From: Moringa oleifera
Taxonomy: Eukaryota; Streptophyta; Magnoliopsida; Brassicales; Moringaceae
Length of the DNA stretch: 64,000 nt
Direction of reading: 5' to 3'
Assembly (NCBI GenBank): GCA_021397835.1
Contig: JAJFZO010000658.1
Location: 7,501-71,500, forward strand
Shown piece by piece: positions 38,574-50,048 of the stretch. The notes beneath the pieces were generated by a model, which saw only the letters and a list, made by a program, of their open reading frames with translations, made no database searches and was not told the origin of the DNA. The position numbers and the translations under genes are program-made. Each line of letters begins with the position of its first letter. The stretch's first letter is position 1.

Positions 38574-38712
38574 CTTACCTTCTCTTTGCCTTTGCCTTGC
38601 TGGGGTTCTGTGCTACTCGCAATTGCCCCGTCCTCCTTGGCTACAGAACCTCCGTATGGACATAGTAAGAAATGATGGATAGCAACCTTCTCTTGTATTT
38701 ATCCTCCGTTTG

Positions 38713-38866
38713 TATGGTGGACCTTTGGGCTTCGAACCAATGATTGCCTTGTTGGAAGATTGGGCTTTCACTCCATTTCTGCCTTGTTGAAAGATGGGCC
38801 TATAAGCAGATTCGTCCTTGTTGGAAACTTGGGCTTTAACAGCAGTGCTCATTGTGTACTTGGGCT
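38713..38866. promoter_or_regulatory. ~35-bp tandem repeat carrying five TGGGCY (site II) motifs
   Basis: TGGGCT/C occurs at 38726, 38761, 38795, 38830 and 38861, all in the same orientation and spaced 35, 34, 35 and 31 bases apart. Three of them sit in a degenerate repeat beginning CCTTGTTGgAAGA. TGGGCC/T site II elements bind TCP factors and are common in promoters of plant genes for organelle biogenesis, translation and the cell cycle. The cluster lies between the divergent HP30 (ATG at 38573) and BIN4 (ATG at 39419) genes, so it may serve both. That function is inferred. Confidence 0.6.
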
Positions 38867-39418
38867 CCCATGGTGTCGGTGTTGGAATCAGGCTTACCCT
38901 GATTACGGGCCTTTAATCAGCCTTTGCATTCGTCTGATCGGAAGAGCAAGTAAAAACATATCGCCTTTCTTGCTGTTGCGAAACGGTATAGCCCTTGCAG
39001 ACAATTAGGCCAGGGGTGAATCTGGAATTGGCGTTTGTGAAAACGAGCAATCTTCTTCATATTCGAAAGTCCAGGTCTTGATTCCCGACTGTCTGAGGCG
39101 CATTCTGGTTATCTGCAGATCCTACTCCGTTTCTTCCTCTCGTACTCTATTTCTCCCTTTACTGATTGAATTTATGGAGGTTTATTCCTTTTTTAAAATT
39201 ATAAACACCTATTTTCCATGCAGCTTCTGTATAAAAAGCAACAATTCTTCCCAATTCTGAATTTTTTAGTAATCCGTCACTCATTGTGCATGCTTCGACT
39301 GATTAGTGGTTCTAGGTATGGTCTCTCTCTACATCTACCGTCACTGTGCATACATCTAGACATTGTAACGTGGTTCAGTCTCAGGAACTGTTGTGAAGGC
39401 GACCCAATCTAGTTCAAC

Positions 39419-42400
39419 ATGTGCAGCTCCAGGGAGGAATCTCCTGATTGGTTGCAATCTTTCCAGGTTTTCTTAAATGTTACATATGAATTAACATTTT
39501 ACTTGTTTTCGAATACTAGTTCTTCTCTTCTTTTCCTTGGCTCTAATACAGACCTTTTTTTTTGGATAAGTGAGGGTTTTTATTAAATAGTAAGTGAGTT
39601 TTATTTGTTTATTTGCATAAGTGAAATTGTATTAACTGTAAAAAACTCTAAACTCTAAACTCAAAAGCAAGCTGGTTATGTTCAAAGAAGACATAGTCAA
39701 GAACTGGTAACTATACTGAATTCAATTGATTTTACATTGTAACATCCTATAATTTTCACTGAAATAGTAAATTAGAATACTTGAATATTTTTTTTTTCCA
39801 ATGACTATGCATCAACCAATCTTTGTGCTAAAAAATTCAGTCCTCATGATTCCCACATGGTATATGCATCTCCAAATCTCAGTTGACTTATCAGATCCCC
39901 AAGTTGTCACTTCACCTGTACTTTCCAATGACTATGCATATCAACCAATCTTTGTGCTAAAAAATTCAGTCCTCATGATTCCCACATGGTATGCATCTCC
40001 AAATCTCAGTTGACTTATCAGACCCCCAAGTTGTCACTTCACCTGTACCCACAAAAGAAGTCCATTTAAAACAGCCCAGCCTGAATAACTTATTAAGTCA
40101 AATTTCTAAAGCGGTGACACAATAACTTAATAAAAATGTTCCTGAGTGTAATAATGTTTTCTTTCGCTGGATTCTTGTTGCCTAAATTGGTTAATCTTTG
40201 GCATGCAGAGCTTTAAGTTAAAGGTCTAATAATCAAATGATACTTGTGGATCTCTTTCTTCACCAACGTCGGCTTGCAGCAATTATGTTACACCTGGTAA
40301 TCTTTGTCCAGGTGGTGCTAATTTCCTTCCTTTGTTGAACAGGCACCACCTTGTTGTATGCTGACATTATCCTCAGGTTCTGACTCTTCACCAAGGGGTA
40401 GTCCACTGAGGGAGGACAGAATTCGACAAGAGCAACCTCTTCAGGAATCCTATCCATTTCTGGAAAGAGAGAAGAATTGTGGAAATACTGTGAAGTCTCT
40501 GTCCAAGAAGAATTTGAAAATGAAGGGTGTAAAAAGGCAGCTGAATGTGGATCACACGTTATCAGAAGGGAAGAAAGTAGATGATAGTGCCAAAAGTGAC
40601 GGTATGAGATCCTTTTTGAGATTGTGATTATCTTTAAACTGAGGGCAAAAAAATGGTTCAACTTCTGATTGTTTGCCTACTGATGTTACTTTAAAAAACT
40701 CTTCCTGACTTGTTTAAAACTGTTGCTATTGTTTGATAGATAATATATTCCTTTCCAAGGTTTATATCATGTAAACTTTTTGACAATGATACAGGGAATG
40801 GGGGTGATGGCAAAGTATATGAGGAAGATACATCTGAGAAGCATATGGCGCCTCAAGTAAGACACTATTTACCAGCACTGCCACAGCATTCTTAACATCA
40901 GTTGCCGTGGATACATTACTTTTGCAAGCTTTGTTGCCTCTGGGGGCCTGACAGAAATGGCATCATTCAAGAAAAGCCTCTATTTCATTCCAAACATTTC
41001 ATAAAATCTTTTCAGGGCCAAATTACAATGTGATTTTACAAAGCGGAGGATTTAACATATTCCTCTGCTAAAAAAAGAAAATTAAAAAAAATAGAGAAGA
41101 TATAATAAACTCATTCAGCACTTTGAAGTTTGACCTGTTTATCTTAATGTAAACATTATTGTAGATGGTTATTTGTTTCTTCTTGAAAGATCATCTATAC
41201 TATAAATGATTTGAATCATCTGATGTTTCATTGTTGTTGTGCCAACTTGAAGTAGAATATTGGAGAATGGATATCATGTGAATGTTTTTATGAGCTAATA
41301 TCTTCTTCTTCATTTGGTGTTGATGTTCTTAACTACTTCTGGAACTGCAAAAGTGAATGATCTTCTAGCATCTTTTAGGAGACTACTAAAGACTAAACAA
41401 CTCTACTGAGAGGATGGTGAAAGATGGATTCTAATTAGGGAGTACCTAAGCATATTAATATGGTTAAAAATATGAATTAATCTGTGATCTTGGATGTGCT
41501 CTCGTAGTTGCGTTCAAACTTTAGTGGAAGTTCCATTGTTGATCTATGTGAAACACCAAAGCAAGATGCCATTCTTGATATATTATGCTGCAAAAACTTG
41601 ATTGAGGCTTAATTTTTTATGCCATTGCATATTAATGTTTTGGAGGTGGGAAAGAATTGAAGGACGATTTTCTCATGGGATACAGATGAGGATGACTTTG
41701 TCAATTCGCATTTGATATATTTGTCCTAATGCTGTCTTTGCTTGACAAAGGTCATTGAAAATGCTGGTATATTGGTGCCTCATAGCAGTCTCCAGAAAGC
41801 AACTGAGAGAGGTGCATAATTCTAAATTATGTTTAGTTCTTCCTAAAGGATAAAATAGTTTGGGAGCTATGCTGAGGAAGGAGCCTTGCATCAGCTTCTC
41901 TTGCAAGCCCATTGGACTATCAATCTATTATTTTAATGATATCCAGTTCAGATTGTCCTTATCTATACTCTTCTTTGACTTGGCCTGACCCAGGCAATTG
42001 AAAGAATTTGACCTTTTAATTTCAACTGTTAATTGTATTTTTCTTGTGTTTTTGATGATTTTTGGCCTCGGATGCATGGCTGGTGACATTAGTCCGGTTA
42101 TTTAGCCTTGTTGCAAATGTTTAGACAATTGTAACACACTGCTCAAATCATCAAAGAAGTCATGGTTTTCATTTGTGAGTAGACCTTAAAGTTTAGTGGC
42201 ATATTAGTTACTCAATGCCCTACAATATCCTAAAAAGTGGTATTAAAATCTCCGTCTATTGGAATATATCCAGGTTTGTGATTACATTGTCTATGCTGAT
42301 GACCCTTTACATTGTTTGACAGGCACTCAATCATTTAGTTTTGACAGTGTCATCAGATTCTGAATCTTGTGGGTATGATAGCCTTATAAAGGAGGAGAAA

Positions 42401-44698
42401 TCTGAATTCAAGGCAAGTAAAAAGCATGAGGATGCAGTTTTGATTGGCGGAGGTGAACAGGCGCCATTAAAGAAGGCTTCTGAGGAAGAGTCTTCAAGAA
42501 AACGGCAAAAAGTAGGTCAGACACCCAAGAAAGAAAAGAATGTAATTGATAACTTGAAAGGAAAAGGTAATAACTGATTTAGCATCCCTCTCTTCCCCTG
42601 AGAAAGTTAAGCAGCTTAAAACCTTCTCCAAGTGAATGTGAAGACAACGCTCTGTGAAATAATACCTCTTTGTTTGAAGTCATTATGCATGTCTTATCTC
42701 ATACCTTAGAAGCATAAACACACTTTTCTCTAATTGTATAGAGCCTGATGTAAACTTCGACGTTGGTGAGAGAAAAACACCTGATAATCATGTTGATCCT
42801 CATGTAAGAATCTTTCAGAAGCACCTACTGCAATTACTTCTCTAGTTAATGCTCACTGAACTGTCTTATGGGTTTATAAATTTAGGTCTCTACCTCAAGG
42901 TTGCCCCTGGTGCTCTCTGACAAAGTGCATCGTTCGAAGGTGATGACTCATGTTGTTGCTTGGTTATGGTTTCTTTTTTCAGTCTTATTTTAAGAGAGTA
43001 ACTATGAGTTTAAGGAGCTCTCTCAAAATGAGTAAACAGTTAGATTTCGTTTCCTTCATGTACTTTAAAGTGTTATTATCTCTACGTTTGTGGAGAAGAT
43101 TCTATAGCAGCAGTCAAATCACTAGGTCACAAGGATGAGGAGAGAGGACAGTAATTGCTGGTCACCTGATTGTTCAACTACCAACCTTTCCTTAGTGTCC
43201 TATGGAGATCCATCAACTATGATTTGCTTTTACCTGCATAATGGCGTTGCTCAAAATGAATTTTGAGTATAAAATTCTGGTTTTGTTTTTTATTGTGGTG
43301 GTCTTCTGGTTTTTTTAATGAGAAATGCTGCAGAATGCTTTGTTGTTGCTACATTTGTATATGCATTATGAATGTCAATGGCGGAAACAATGGTTAACTA
43401 GAGGGCTTCATTGTTTGTGCAGGCACTTGTTGAGTGTGAAGGGGAATCCATAGATTTGAGCGGTGATATGGGGGCAGTAGGAAGAATAGTGGTTCCACCT
43501 ATAGCATCTGGAAATGATGACATGTACTTGGACTTAAAAGGTATGTTTTGCTCGAATGCATGTTTGTTCCTGCAATGGAGATTTACATATCCATTGTTCG
43601 TGAAATTGTTATTCATAAATTTTAGAAGCTCCCCAATATATGCTGATATACTTTTAGCAGTTTACTTCTCTTTCAATATTTTTTCTTAGATCTTTTTTTT
43701 TCATCCCTAATTTTCCTGAATGTGTTCTATTGTTTGATTGTATTCCAGTTCCACTTAGAAGATTTTATCTTCTCTGAGCTCGAACTCATTCATTGTCTTT
43801 TGCCATTTTCTATTGATAGCTACCTCCATCTGACTGTTTTTATTTGGTTTTTGATTCAGGAACCATATACAGAACAACAATAGTTCCTTCCAGGACATTT
43901 TGCATTGTAGGTCATCAGTCTTACTCTCCTTCTCGAACATGAAAAAAGGGAAGAGGAAGGATGTAGAAGAGGAATAGGAAGAGGGGATTGCAAATTTAAA
44001 TTATACTTTTGGCACATACGTACTTTACTATTAGAAATCTCTCTCTCTCTCTCTAATGAAAGTAGTCAAAAGATCTACTCCTAAGAAGGATTTTGTTTCT
44101 GTGATATAACTCATCTCTTCTTGTTCAGGTTACCTTTGGGCAGGTGGAGGCAAAGGTTTGTTATGGGTTCTCTTCTTTGATGCATGATTGCATGACTGCT
44201 TGGATGTCCAACAGTTATCATTTCACAACTTTTACATTTTCAATTTGAATGTTTCATTTCTGAAACTTTTGCATGAACCGGAGACTATTGAGAAAATTTT
44301 GGCACTATTGTGCAAGTGCTATCTGATTTGTTCACTGTGAACTATATATTCCGTGGTCAGATTGAGGCTATCATGAATGACTTCATTGAGCTGAAGCCAC
44401 AGTCCAATGTTTATGAAGCAGAAACAATGGTTGAAGGTCAGTTTTTTGAGAGTAGGTCTATGTCTTGTTAGTCATCTCATCCTGTTTTGATAAAGACTTA
44501 CTCTCCTATCATGTTCATACTGCCAGGGACGCTGGATGACTTCTTATTTGAGTCAGAAGATGATGCTGAGCAGATGCCTAAAGCTAGTTCTCATCAAATT
44601 GATCAAACTGATGGCTCTGAGGAACAAGCTAATGGAAGAAACAAAGGCCTAGTGGAGGAAAGAGCTGTATGCTTCCAAATATTCTTCAGGGATTTGGA

Positions 44699-44735
<37 letters not shown>

Positions 44736-44905
44736 GTGCCTGGGGGAAACCTTGCTTTTGATTTTGTAAATTAGTTGTTCTTATTTAAGTCTGGATGCAG
44801 GGTCTGATGAGGAAAGGAGGTAAAAGTACTGGAGGAAAGCTGCAAACAACTAAGAAAGTGAGAAAGAAAAGCCTAGTTTCAAGGAAAACCAAGACCAAGA
44901 AATAA
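39419..44905 (+). CDS. BIN4: BIN4, topoisomerase VI-associated DNA-binding protein
   Basis: Twelve exons: 39419-39466, 40343-40601, 40795-40856, 42323-42566, 42742-42803, 42886-42939, 43423-43540, 43860-43906, 44129-44155, 44361-44436, 44527-44666, 44801-44905 (413 aa). BIN4 (also MID) works with the plant DNA topoisomerase VI complex in the nucleus and is needed for endoreduplication and cell expansion. Diagnostic stretches are the N-terminal SSREESPDWL, an acidic SSGSDSS segment, TSRLPLVLSDKV, ECEGESIDLSGDMGAVGRIV, MYLDLKGTIYRTTIVPSRTF, EAIMNDFIELKPQSNVYEAE and a Lys-rich basic C-terminal tail suited to DNA binding. The middle (exons 2-5) is charged and poorly conserved. Exon 9 is a 27-nt exon. 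The exon 8 donor at 43907 (GTAGGT) was chosen over the one at 43911 because only it keeps the frame. Confidence 0.94.
39795..40048. repeat. 127-bp tandem duplication in BIN4 intron 1
   Basis: Copies 39795-39921 and 39922-40048 are nearly identical; they differ by small dinucleotide changes (ATCAACC versus ATATCAACC, GGTATATGC versus GGTATGC) and one or two substitutions. This is a recent duplication in intronic DNA. The open frames over it are chance frames. Confidence 0.92.
44699..44735. repeat. compound (GT)n(AT)n microsatellite
   Basis: About 12 GT units run into about 7 AT units within the last intron of BIN4. Confidence 0.9.
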
Positions 44906-44999
44906 TTGATTGGATGTGTCTTTTGCCTTTTGTTATATATGCCAGCAATGCAGAACAGAGATCGCGAACAATTAGTTTCACTGAAATAGGTTGTATTGT

Positions 45000-45709
45000 A
45001 GTTGAGCAATTGCTGCTTCATTCTAATCGATATTATTGTTTTGCCCTTTCTGAAAGGAGTTTGTAACTGCCCATGGTTGGCTGGTGAATGATTTCTTAAA
45101 TGCTACTTATCTTGATCGGGTTTGCATGTTCATTAGAGTTAGTATAACTTATCTCATTCAGTTTACATGTGTTAAATTTTAATTATTTGCTTGTGTTTTT
45201 ACCTAATCGAAATGGAGAACATGAGATGTGTCTAGAAGCTTACTTCTATCCAGTTGAATGAACATGGCCAAAAGGTTTATTTATGTCATGATATGATATG
45301 TACAACCTCATGAAACATTCTGATTTTCCTAGTCAAACATGAATCTTCGCCCTTTTCAGGGCTCTGGCATTGCTTGCTGCCAGAGGCACTCAAACTATTC
45401 ACCAATCAGGCACAAATGAGGTTATGTTCATGGAAAATGTTGATTAGGTTGAGGATGATGAGAAGGATTAACACAGGAACAGGAAGAGCAGGGGGGATTG
45501 TTGAAGAAGAAACTGTCTCCACAACCTTCCAGTTGCTGGGGCCTCGAGTTGGTGTGGTTGTAGTTGTAGATACACCATTTGATTTTTTGACCCTGCATCA
45601 TAGGTTTAATTCAAGAGATCGGGTTGTATTAAAATGGAATTTATTTGTTGGATGGGGAAAAGGAAAGCAGAAACAATAATGCAGATAGAAGCAACAAAAT
45701 GCTGAAACT
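45000..45709. other. intergenic between BIN4 and thaumatin-like gene
   Basis: Convergent 3' flanks of BIN4 (+) and the thaumatin-like gene (-). Small open frames show no recognisable domain. Nothing else is supported. Confidence 0.4.
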
Positions 45710-46536
45710 TTACCCGTTAGCATTAGGACAGAAAACAATGGCATATTCGTAAGCTTTGCAAGTGAAAGTGCTGGTGCCATCGTCAAAAGCATAGCTATAA
45801 GCCCTGGGACAAGCTCGCTTGAAAATTGTGGAATAAAAGGAAGGCTGGCAAGTTGTTGGATTAGCAAACTCGCCGCTGCAGCAGTACTGGTCCAGCCCAA
45901 ATGCTTCACATGCACTCTTACACGCGACAACCCCTTCCGGTCCACCATCTCCACCCACCACTTGAAGTTCTTTTGGACAACCTGCCTTGGTTCACCAGAT
46001 ATGATGTAAATCGATGTTTGTTTATTGAACTAAAAATAAAGTGGAGTCTTACCCATGTTGATATCCGAAGCGCAGCCAGTGGCATTACATCCACCTAAAA
46101 CTCCACGGGGTGCAGCAACCAGAGGCAGATTGTAGCCGTCTACAATGCTGACATCATAAAAATCTTTCTCGTTTCCTGTTCCGAGCGTAATCTCAAAGAG
46201 CGATGCAGGTGGAGTGGCACCGTTGCCGTCGCATTCTAGCCTTCCTCCACAGTCCCCGGTTTGACAAGCACCGACCCCAGACTCGTCAAATGTGCAAGCC
46301 GTCCTTGCCCAAACCCGACCTGACCATCCTGGAACGGTTGGGATTCTCACACTCTGCCCAGAGTCCAGCCGGAATCCTGTTGTTGGCAGTTGGGGGCTCC
46401 CAGAACCGGCAAGAGTAGCAGGCCATATTGTGTGCGCGCAGTTATTTGTTATAGTGAACGTGCAAGAGTAAGCACAGGAGAAGAGAAAGGAAATGGAGAT
46501 GAACTGGATGGCTCCCGTGAATACCCAGGATATCAT
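45710..46536 (-). CDS. thaumatin-like protein (PR-5 family)
   Basis: Two exons: 46536-46053 and 45981-45710 (251 aa), the usual one-intron TLP layout. A hydrophobic signal peptide covers about residues 1-24, so the protein is secreted. The mature part starts with [20 protein letters not shown]. The family core is present: [48 protein letters not shown], and later [29 protein letters not shown] and AIVFCP. The acidic-cleft residues lie at the expected places. I count 17 Cys after the signal: the canonical set of 16 that makes eight disulfides, plus one at the predicted mature N terminus. TLPs are associated with defence and stress, and some bind or cut fungal beta-glucans; the specific role cannot be read here. 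The start is the ATG giving MISWVFTG; a longer frame upstream is not signal-like. Confidence 0.95.
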
Positions 46537-46619
46537 GTTAAGCTTTAGGCGTTGCAGGATATGTGGCTTGTTTGTCTGCTTTTGTATTTTCAGGTGGGAT
46601 CCTCCCTTCCCTACATATC

Positions 46620-47055
46620 GTAGGTAGGAGATTCTATGGGGGAAGAAAATGCATGCCATGACAATTCAAAAAAAATCGGCTACGTTGCTTTGCTGAATCT
46701 CTCAGCGGCAAGGTGATCCTTTTGGGTTTAGTATTTCTTTTATCAGCAATGGCCTCATTAAGAAGCAATTCCTTTCTTTGGCACTTGCATAGGATTCGTA
46801 TCCCTTGGGTACCAATCAATTGTGCAGCTTGGCTCCTGCCAACCTTATTTACAGAAGTTACAGATGATTCCTACTGTGTGTAACACCAAGCATACTAGTA
46901 AGCATTTCACTATTTTCTGGACATAATAATAATTTACTTACAGAACTGAACAGAGACGTTCTGTTGACCAAACTGTAAGTCTCCTTCAAGACGCAAGGTA
47001 AATGCTGAGAAGTGGTCAACAAGTGAACTGAGGACCATAAGCCTCCCTGTAGAAA

Positions 47056-47121
<66 letters not shown>

Positions 47122-49383
47122 GTGGGGGGGGGGGTGGTGGAGGACATTGGCAGGTGGGTGGGACATATACCTAAACCTCAATGTTACCAGCCCATGTTCT
47201 TATGACTATATTTTCCTAGAATTTGAACTGTCTTCCCAGGATTGAGTTGGGTGTAACTGAATATAGTCCCTTGCATTGCTTTGGGAGGTGAGTTATATAG
47301 ATCATTCTAAAGGAAACAAGGTGCCAATGTTCAAAGAGATCATGGACATCACTCTGCAGGAGGAAACACAAACCACATTCTGTGTCATACTTTAGTGAAA
47401 GAATCAGTGTAACAGGAACATCAGATCCTATCAAGTTAAGAGTACATCAGGAACACTACTGGTACAGTGGGAAAGTATAGTGGTGAAAATCCTTTATGCT
47501 AAAACCGACAGACAAGTTATTAAAATTAGAAAATTCAACCAAGTTTGAAATTCCCTCTCATGCTAGCAAACTGGAGAAAGGTTATGGGAAGCCGCCCTCC
47601 CAGTACCATAAGCTAACAAAAATCATACGCTCACAGTTTTACAGCAGGACCACCCTAGTAACGATCTGAAAGTCACTTGTACTTCTGATTCATACATTTG
47701 AAGTCAGCACACCTTAATGACTCTCTTCCTTGCATTTAAGCTCATCCACTGGAATAAACTGCTCAATCAGCTCGACAAGTGATCACTGATAATCAACCAT
47801 CCATTAGGCTTGCCTTGGAATCTAACAAGCCACACAGATACCAGGCCGAAAACACTATATAGCATAATCCAATCTTCTATCAAAGCAGGGGGACCCAATT
47901 GCCAGGCTGCCCAGGGAAGATGATAATGTAATGAAAATTAACAAAACTGTAAGTACGTGCTTGAGAGAGACCAGTGGTCATATCTTTCTAGGGACATGCC
48001 TTTATACATTTTGGTCAAAGTCAACAGAAAAGATGTCAGACATACCCAAGGCCAGAGCACAGGGATGTATCCACCAAAGATGCACCACGCACACCAGCTA
48101 TTGAGTATTCCACTGGAGGAAGCATCCAGATTGTTGCTTCCCAGATTCTCAATACTTATAAACCAGCAAGCAAATCATGTCCCACCTTGAAACTCTTTAC
48201 ATAAACCAAGAAGGCAGCAGAAATGAAGGTAGCTATGTCCAAGTAGGAATGCCCCATGGTTTCTTCTTAAACCAAAGATAAACACTGCAACTGTAATATT
48301 TATTTAATGGTAACAGTTTAAATAGTTCCCTGTTAACATGTATAATTAACATTAGGAGTTGAAACTTCAGAAAGGCTCACCTAATCGAACAGGGGAGCGC
48401 AATCCTCTAAGAGACCCAACATCTGAAAAAGCCAGCACTAACATACATATTAGGTCATCAGCATTACTGGTGTGCCCTTGTTTTCCAACAAACTACCTGC
48501 ATAGGAAAAGGATAACCACTAGTTGTTAGATACTCTTCACAATTCAAAAAACTTCAGAAACAGAAGAATTCATTCACTGTCAGAAAGGATAACTAAACTG
48601 TCCTTAATTGCAAATTTCATACCCTGCAAAATCAAGACATACTTCAGGAACATATATAACAGAACGACACAAGGAAGAAAATCGGGTAAACGGAAAGACA
48701 AAAATGTCATAAAAAGCAATAACCATATCATTCCTTTTCAACCTGCAATTAACCAAACATAATAAAGCAACAGAACCAAGTTAATTTTTCTACCAGATAA
48801 CTAATTAATCCAAAAAGACCTTCATTTTGAAGATGTTGAGAAAACCTGTGCTGCATCAATCAACAATATCAAGAAACACATGAACTGTCAAATAAATGTT
48901 TGATACAATAGAAGCGTATATCCATCAATGACTTCAACACATAACACCACTCATTGCACTCTATGTCCCAGCGTCTACAAAGATGCAAGTCCACTGGAAA
49001 GAATCATAGTAAGATTTGCATGCATATAGATAGCAAAAATAAGTAAATAAATTGAACCTGCTAATCAAATTTCATCATCCAAATTTCCCGAAAGGACCTC
49101 AAAGCTCCCAGTACTAGTCACAGTTCAGATTTTATCAGCAGAGTTGGAAGGAAAAAAGTGTCCCTACAGGCAAAGTTTGTGGAAGAGCTACAGTGCAATA
49201 ATACTAAAAATAAAGTTTTCCTACAGGCAGGTAGGACGCAATAGGTCCACCATTATAGTAGCCACATCAAGTCTGTTATCCAAATTTGTTCCATCAAAAA
49301 GAGAAAGGAAAAGAAAAATTCAAAGGAACATGATAAGGTAAAGGATAATAGTCTTTTCGGCTGTAATGTAGAAGAATATCAAT
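46620..49383. other. long stretch without recognised gene, includes poly(G) tract
   Basis: The right part should hold the 3' UTR of the gene ending at 49384. The rest (46860-49100) has normal base composition, unlike the AT-rich repeats elsewhere, but no open frame with recognisable motifs on either strand. It could contain noncoding exons or an unannotated RNA. The poly(G) block at 47056-47134 is listed separately. Confidence 0.35.
47056..47134. repeat. poly(G) tract, G65 plus TGT and G11
   Basis: A run of 65 consecutive G is followed by TGT and 11 more G, then TGGTGGAGG. The run at 50004 ends in a very similar GTGTGGTGGAGG flank. A run of this length is rare in plant DNA and may be artefactual or collapsed. 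Confidence 0.9.
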
Positions 49384-49821
49384 CTAGCTTGTGTCCATGC
49401 CATCTCCAACTTGGCTGCAGATTGGACTGACAGCAGAGAAAGACCTCTCAAAAGGAGAAGGACAGAATTGCCCATCACGCCTGCGCTTAAAAGCGCAGCT
49501 GTCAGAGGGGGAATTCTCAGCATCAAGCTTTCTCCGGACTCCTCTAACTGCCTGCTCCTCAGCTGGTGTGAGGGGAAAAATCTGGCCACTTGCTCGGCAA
49601 AGGCAACTATGGTTATCATACAAAATTCTCTGGTTACAATTCTTGTCACAGATGTGAGTAAGTCCTGTTAATTTGCAGCGGTACATGTTTCCACAAATGC
49701 GTTCATTTTCACATTTCCAATCACATTTGTGGACATGAATTGGCCCATCTCGGCCCAGAATAGTTGACAAGTAAATAACATTTGCAGGGCCACCAACAGC
49801 AGATTTGCCATATACCTCCAT
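49384..49821 (-). CDS. small Cys/His-rich conserved plant protein, putative zinc-binding
   Basis: 145 aa in one exon, starting at the ATG giving MEVYGKSAVGG. The exon is open further upstream to an acceptor at 49875, so an upstream start on another exon is possible. After a short leader (VIYLSTILGRDGPIHVHKCD) comes a cluster of Cys and His: HVHKCDWKCENERICGNMYR, then C-K-L-T-G-L-T-H-I-C-D-K-N-C, and later HSCLCRASGQ. Paired CxxxC and HxC/CxxxC spacing suggests bound zinc. A YxCxxTGxxHxCDxxC pattern resembles, as I recall it, the C-terminal part of F-box protein SKIP31, but no F-box is seen. The C-terminal third has a basic KRRRD patch and FERSFSAVSPICSQ. I believe it is conserved in plants but know no function. 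The 5' UTR appears to contain an intron with a poly(G) tract; the first exon is near 50.6-50.9 kb. Confidence 0.8.
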   Translation of the reverse strand: MEVYGKSAVGGPANVIYLSTILGRDGPIHVHKCDWKCENERICGNMYRCKLTGLTHICDKNCNQRILYDNHSCLCRASGQIFPLTPAEEQAVRGVRRKLDAENSPSDSCAFKRRRDGQFCPSPFERSFSAVSPICSQVGDGMDTS

Positions 49822-50003
49822 TGTTTCAAGGTATGAACAGCTTTCTTGATCCAAAGGTTCAAAGGTCTTCTTGCTCTGCAGAGCCCAAGACAATAGAAAA
49901 AACTGTCAAATTTGTCAAGGAGGTTTGAAGGCATTCATTTTGGGGGAAGAAACTGTCTGAACTGCAGGTTTGTCTCAACCTTCAATGTCACAAGAAGAGA
50001 AAA

Positions 50004-50047
<44 letters not shown>
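50004..50047. repeat. poly(G) tract, G44
   Basis: 44 consecutive G, followed by TGTGGTGGAGGG. It lies in the inferred 5' UTR intron of the minus-strand Cys/His-rich gene, where the transcript would read poly(C). Confidence 0.9.

Positions 50048-50048
<1 letters not shown>

Noticed and set aside
46858..47181. Poly-proline minus-strand frame
   Set aside because: It is generated by the poly(G) tract and has no other coding features.
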